From a virus, in the IMG/VR virus record IMGVR_UViG_3300046011_002886, positions 1 through 26,813 of that record: a stretch of DNA of 26,813 nucleotides; one strand, 5' to 3'. The first letter of the stretch is position 1; each line of letters begins with the position of its first letter. Position numbers and translations under genes: made by a program. This document shows, piece after piece, positions 24,246 through 26,813 of the stretch. Below the pieces are notes generated by a model, which was not told the origin of the DNA, made no database searches, and worked only from the letters and a program-made list of their open reading frames with translations.

Positions 24246-24257
24246 ACTATAATTATC
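24246..24257 (-). promoter_or_regulatory. candidate late promoter motif (variant)
   Basis: Minus-strand GATAATTATAGT, two bases different from the exact 12-mer. It overlaps the stop of the fibre gene and lies about 19 bases before the ATG at 24227, upstream of a GGAG ribosome site. It would serve the small fibre-type gene and the 6.4 kb RCC1 gene. Confidence 0.33.
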
Positions 24258-25167
24258 CACTAACCTGAACAATATGTGTTACGGCATTCCAATAAATTGT
24301 TTTTGCAGTTTCACCCGTTACTCGTAATACTAATCTACCACCAATAGCAACCGCAGTTGCTGCCCATGCCGGTGTATCTTCTATTGCCGTGACTTGAACA
24401 GCCCCTACAAGAGCAACTGCCCCTGCATTATTATCTATAGCACCTTGTAACCAATAAGCAGCACTTTCATTATCAGCATCCGTTCTTCTTGCAACAATAT
24501 ACGAAGTAAACATCCAAGTTGTATCATTTGGAACAGCAAGACCAGCTGGATTGTTCCATACGTTAAATTGAAGTGATGTTTGATTTCCATCTGTTGTACT
24601 ACCCGACGCATAAACTTTATATTCTGGAAACGCAGCTGAGAAATCTCCTAATTGTGGTGTTGCAGATATAAGTCCACCGTTGAATGAACCAATAACACCA
24701 GGACCAAACATATGAGAACGGACAGAAGTTCCTGTATCTTTAAGAGTTATTTCCGATTGACCCCATTCGCTTCCATTTGTGTGTGTTGTCCATACATAAT
24801 CAAGAAAACCAACGGTTGTGTTTTCCGTTGTACTCGTTTCTGATTCAAACTCGATGCCAACACCAAAACTTTGTGTGGCAGTTCCTGTTGTGTTGTTTAT
24901 TAAATTTAGGTTTCGTATCGGTGCATTTGCAGTAGATGTACTCGATGAAACTGTAAGTACAGAACCGTTAAACGTTATATTTGCAGAACCAGTTAAGTCG
25001 GAACTACTTGGCCCACTCAATACCAATCTACTACCACTAAAGTTTGAAACACTTGCTCCACCACCGCTACCAAGTTGACTTGTAAGTGCAAAAGTTCCAG
25101 AAGACGTTGGATATGTTAGTGTTACGTCTACTGATGCTGAAATATATTTCGATAAGTATCTACCCAT
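24253..25167 (-). CDS. tail-fibre protein
   Basis: A 304-residue Ser/Thr/Gly-rich protein. Residues 1-95 have the repetitive beta pattern of phage fibre shafts (LTYPTSSGTFALTSQLGSGGG, then ANITFNGSVLTVSSSTSTANAPIRN). A middle domain (95-200) follows with TTVGFLDYVWTTHTNGSEWGQ. The C-terminal part (about 205-304) carries a TSYIVARRTDADNESAAYWLQGAI block, ending VLRVTGETAKTIYWNAVTHIVQVSG. This C-terminal domain is clearly related to that of the neighbouring collagen-type fibre at 25432, so the two arose by duplication or share an exchangeable tip. No catalytic motif is visible. The start lies after the 83-residue gene with a weak GGA ribosome site. Likely binds or supports host-receptor contact. 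Confidence 0.82.
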   Translation of the reverse strand: MGRYLSKYISASVDVTLTYPTSSGTFALTSQLGSGGGASVSNFSGSRLVLSGPSSSDLTGSANITFNGSVLTVSSSTSTANAPIRNLNLINNTTGTATQSFGVGIEFESETSTTENTTVGFLDYVWTTHTNGSEWGQSEITLKDTGTSVRSHMFGPGVIGSFNGGLISATPQLGDFSAAFPEYKVYASGSTTDGNQTSLQFNVWNNPAGLAVPNDTTWMFTSYIVARRTDADNESAAYWLQGAIDNNAGAVALVGAVQVTAIEDTPAWAATAVAIGGRLVLRVTGETAKTIYWNAVTHIVQVSG

Positions 25168-25172
25168 TTATT

Positions 25173-25424
25173 TCATCCAAAGGATATTCCAAGTTTTTGA
25201 AGAGCAAGTTCCAATACATAATTATCATCCATACCCCATGAATTTAGTTCTTCAAGTGTAAAATCAACATCATTTACAGAAACGATGGTGTTGTCTTCAT
25301 CTAATAATGACAATCTACCGTAAGCGTATTTATCAGAAGAAAATTCTATTGTAACAAAATTCATAACAGCTTTTACTGCCGGTTTTGAAGTTTGTATTGG
25401 TTGTATGTTTATATTTGGTTCCAT
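25173..25424 (-). CDS. small unrecognised protein between two fibre genes
   Basis: An 83-residue acidic protein with a polar N terminus (MEPNINIQPIQTSKP), a beta-like segment (AVMNFVTIEFSSDKYAYGRLSLLD) and a helical end (FTLEELNSWGMDDNYVLELALQKLGI). I do not recognise a family. Its ATG has GGAG about 10 bases upstream and lies 7 bases after the stop of the collagen-type fibre; the next fibre gene begins 5 bases after its own stop. This placement suggests a fibre accessory or attachment protein, but nothing in the sequence shows that. Confidence 0.6.
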   Translation of the reverse strand: MEPNINIQPIQTSKPAVKAVMNFVTIEFSSDKYAYGRLSLLDEDNTIVSVNDVDFTLEELNSWGMDDNYVLELALQKLGISFG

Positions 25425-25431
25425 TATTAAA

Positions 25432-26813
25432 TTACTCCGATATTTTCATAAACGTTATAGTAGACGACCATCGTATTGTCTTACTAGTTTGACCAGTTAC
25501 ATATAATCCAAAATTAGAAAAGTTAGAAATTTCTATCGAAACATCCCATGCACCACCAGATGTATCGGCTATACTTTCTATAAGTGGTGAACCAACGATA
25601 TATGCAGTTCCACTATCATTTGAAATAAGACCACTAACTCTCCACATCGCAGATTCTCCATCTGCATCAGTTCTTCTGGCAACTACCATACCTGTGAAGG
25701 CATATGTTGCAGGGGAAGAAAGTGAAAATCTAGTAGACACAAAATCCCCGTCTACAAATAATTCGGTTTTTGTATTTGTATATGTAGTTATATAAAATTG
25801 TGTTTGATATTCTTGATTGTCCCCATCAGTAGAAAATCTACCACCAGACCAAATACGTGAATACGGTATATCACCTTTTGCACGGTTTCCACCTACGAGT
25901 GAGTAATATCCATTATTTGATGCAGAAACATAATATCCTATTGTTGTTGCACCAACTCCTTCGTTTCTATTATTTACTCCCAATGAAACAGCATTGGTTG
26001 CAGTAACGATACTACCGTTTCCAAGTGCAATACTCGTTTGTCCTGTTGCATATACACCATATCCAATAGCAACAGCACCTAATGCAGATGCTCGGTTGAA
26101 TGAACCTATGAGTATAGAGTTATTACCACTTGCAACATCAGCTGCATTTATTCTTGTAGTTCCTAAATCAACAGCATTTTGTCCACGTTTATTTCCACCT
26201 GTTGTAGTTGAATCGGGAAGTTGTCCAAGAATAGCACCTGAACCTTTTGGTTGGATAACAACATCAATATTTGTTGCAGAACCGCTAGCAAGTAATCTAG
26301 AAGCAAAAACTGTATTATTTGGACTAGTCGTTTCTAATGAACTTGTAAATCCAGTTACTACACCACTTAAACCAGATGTTCCTGAAGAACCAGATGTACC
26401 CGAACTTCCCGAAGTTCCCGAAGTTCCCGAAGAACCAGATGTTCCCGAAGTTCCCGAAGTTCCCGAAGAACCAGATGTTCCTGATGAACCTGATGTTCCC
26501 GAAGTCCCCGATGAACCAGAAGTTCCAGAAGAACCTGAAGTTCCTGATGAACCTGATGTTCCGGATGTACCTGATGTTCCGGATGTTCCCGATGAACCAG
26601 TTTGTCCTGATGTTCCTGAAGAACCTGATGTTCCTGATGTTCCTGAAGAACCGTTGGCTCCAGATGTTCCTGAAGAACCGTTGGCTCCAGATGTTCCTGA
26701 TGAACCAGTTTGTCCTGATGTTCCTGAAGAACCGTTGGCTCCAGATGTTCCTGATGAACCATTGGCTCCAGATGTTCCCGATGAACCTGATGTTCCTGAA
26801 GAACCTGTTCTCC
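25432..26813 (-). CDS. collagen-like tail fibre with YadA-like head, N-terminal part cut by window edge
   Basis: The frame is open from the right edge to a stop at 25432, giving about 459 residues of a longer protein. In order: about 149 residues of Gly-X-Y (GSS, GTS, GAN, GQT triplets) forming a collagen-like stalk; a linker region containing VVIQPKGSGAILGQLPDST; a YadA/Hep_Hag-like head with the repeating pattern SILIGSFNRASALGAVAIGYG and TSIALGNGSIVTATNAVSLG; and a C-terminal domain with MVVARRTDADGESAMW, ending GQTSKTIRWSSTITFMKISE. Collagen stalks and YadA-like beta-rolls are trimeric, so a trimeric fibre is expected. A shorter frame beginning at 25983 would start on an internal TTG and is not a separate gene. 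The C-terminal domain is shared with the next fibre gene. Confidence 0.88.
   Translation of the reverse strand, partial: RTGSSGTSGSSGTSGANGSSGTSGANGSSGTSGQTGSSGTSGANGSSGTSGANGSSGTSGTSGSSGTSGQTGSSGTSGTSGTSGTSGSSGTSGSSGTSGSSGTSGTSGSSGTSGSSGTSGTSGTSGSSGTSGTSGSSGTSGSSGTSGLSGVVTGFTSSLETTSPNNTVFASRLLASGSATNIDVVIQPKGSGAILGQLPDSTTTGGNKRGQNAVDLGTTRINAADVASGNNSILIGSFNRASALGAVAIGYGVYATGQTSIALGNGSIVTATNAVSLGVNNRNEGVGATTIGYYVSASNNGYYSLVGGNRAKGDIPYSRIWSGGRFSTDGDNQEYQTQFYITTYTNTKTELFVDGDFVSTRFSLSSPATYAFTGMVVARRTDADGESAMWRVSGLISNDSGTAYIVGSPLIESIADTSGGAWDVSIEISNFSNFGLYVTGQTSKTIRWSSTITFMKISE
26365..26813 (-). repeat. collagen-like Gly-X-Y coding repeat
   Basis: About 450 bases of 9-base-based tandem repeats (plus-strand units such as CCTGATGTT, CCCGAAGTT and CCAGATGTT) encoding roughly 50 uninterrupted Gly-Ser/Thr-Ser, Gly-Ala-Asn and Gly-Gln-Thr triplets. 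A longer unit (GANGSSGTSG type) recurs about four times near 26640-26770. The repeat continues past the right edge. Confidence 0.93.

Noticed and set aside
25432-25983. A separate 183-residue gene starting at 25983
   Set aside because: The codon at 25983 is an internal TTG. The frame is open all the way to the right edge and encodes a continuous collagen-stalk/YadA-like fibre, so this is the end of a larger gene.
26367-26762. A 131-residue protein of His/Glu/Leu/Val repeats in another minus-strand frame
   Set aside because: It is a frame shadow of the Gly-X-Y repeat; a perfect 9-base-type repeat leaves all frames free of stops.
1-26813. CRISPR arrays, tRNAs, insertion sequences or a prophage attachment site
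   Set aside because: The repeats found are all in-frame protein repeats. I saw no spacer-like spacing, cloverleaf sequence, transposase or integrase.

Overview
This window looks like one long late (virion and lysis) region of a T4-like tailed phage, probably from a metagenome. Every convincing gene lies on the minus strand, so transcription runs from right to left. Genes are tightly packed, with many 1-17 nt overlaps or abutting stop/start codons. The DNA is AT-rich. I saw no tRNA genes, CRISPR arrays or insertion sequences, and no stretch above about 90 bases without a gene. The T4 assignment rests on the large terminase (gp17-like), portal (gp20-like) and prohead protease (gp21-like). The host is uncertain. 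A signal-peptide/coiled-coil/C-terminal-membrane protein with a WYDNKWLWFGGG end, next to an Rz-like protein, resembles proteins I associate with phages of Bacteroidota.

Layout in the direction of transcription. 26813-23862 is a tail-fibre region: a fibre cut by the window edge with a collagen-like Gly-X-Y stalk and a YadA-like head, an 83-residue unknown, a second fibre sharing its C-terminal domain, and a small beta-rich virion protein. 23858-17433 is one gene of 2141 residues made almost entirely of 42 RCC1-type repeats (6 x 7). 17346-14910 is a cassette of TPR-linked GT-B glycosyltransferase, SAM methyltransferase and GT-A glycosyltransferase. 14873-12089 holds a tail-fibre assembly chaperone-like protein and a 760-residue multidomain enzyme (NMNAT-like nucleotidyltransferase, hydrophobic LETM1-like middle, ligase-type KxDG nucleotidyltransferase). 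12053-9988 holds a Cys-cluster protein, a holin-like membrane protein, a conserved phage structural-type protein and an HNH homing-type endonuclease. 9985-7374 holds a virion-type protein with calcium-binding repeats and a 65-residue Gly-Thr linker, a small basic protein and a spanin-like pair. 7374-838 is the packaging and head module: terminase, portal, three unassigned proteins, protease and a DUF3008 protein. 822-1 holds a phage copy of ribosomal protein bS21 and an unrecognised gene cut by the left edge.

How they fit together: the right half builds and possibly decorates host-recognition fibres, the middle supplies assembly, lysis and nucleic-acid or NAD-related functions, and the left half builds and fills the head. 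Most genes have a clear GGAG/AGG Shine-Dalgarno sequence. That matters if the host is a Bacteroidota, whose ribosomes normally hide their anti-Shine-Dalgarno sequence partly through bS21. A phage bS21 with a different C-terminal tail is therefore the most thought-provoking item here. A near-identical 12-base AT-rich motif recurs in the larger intergenic gaps and is a candidate late promoter.
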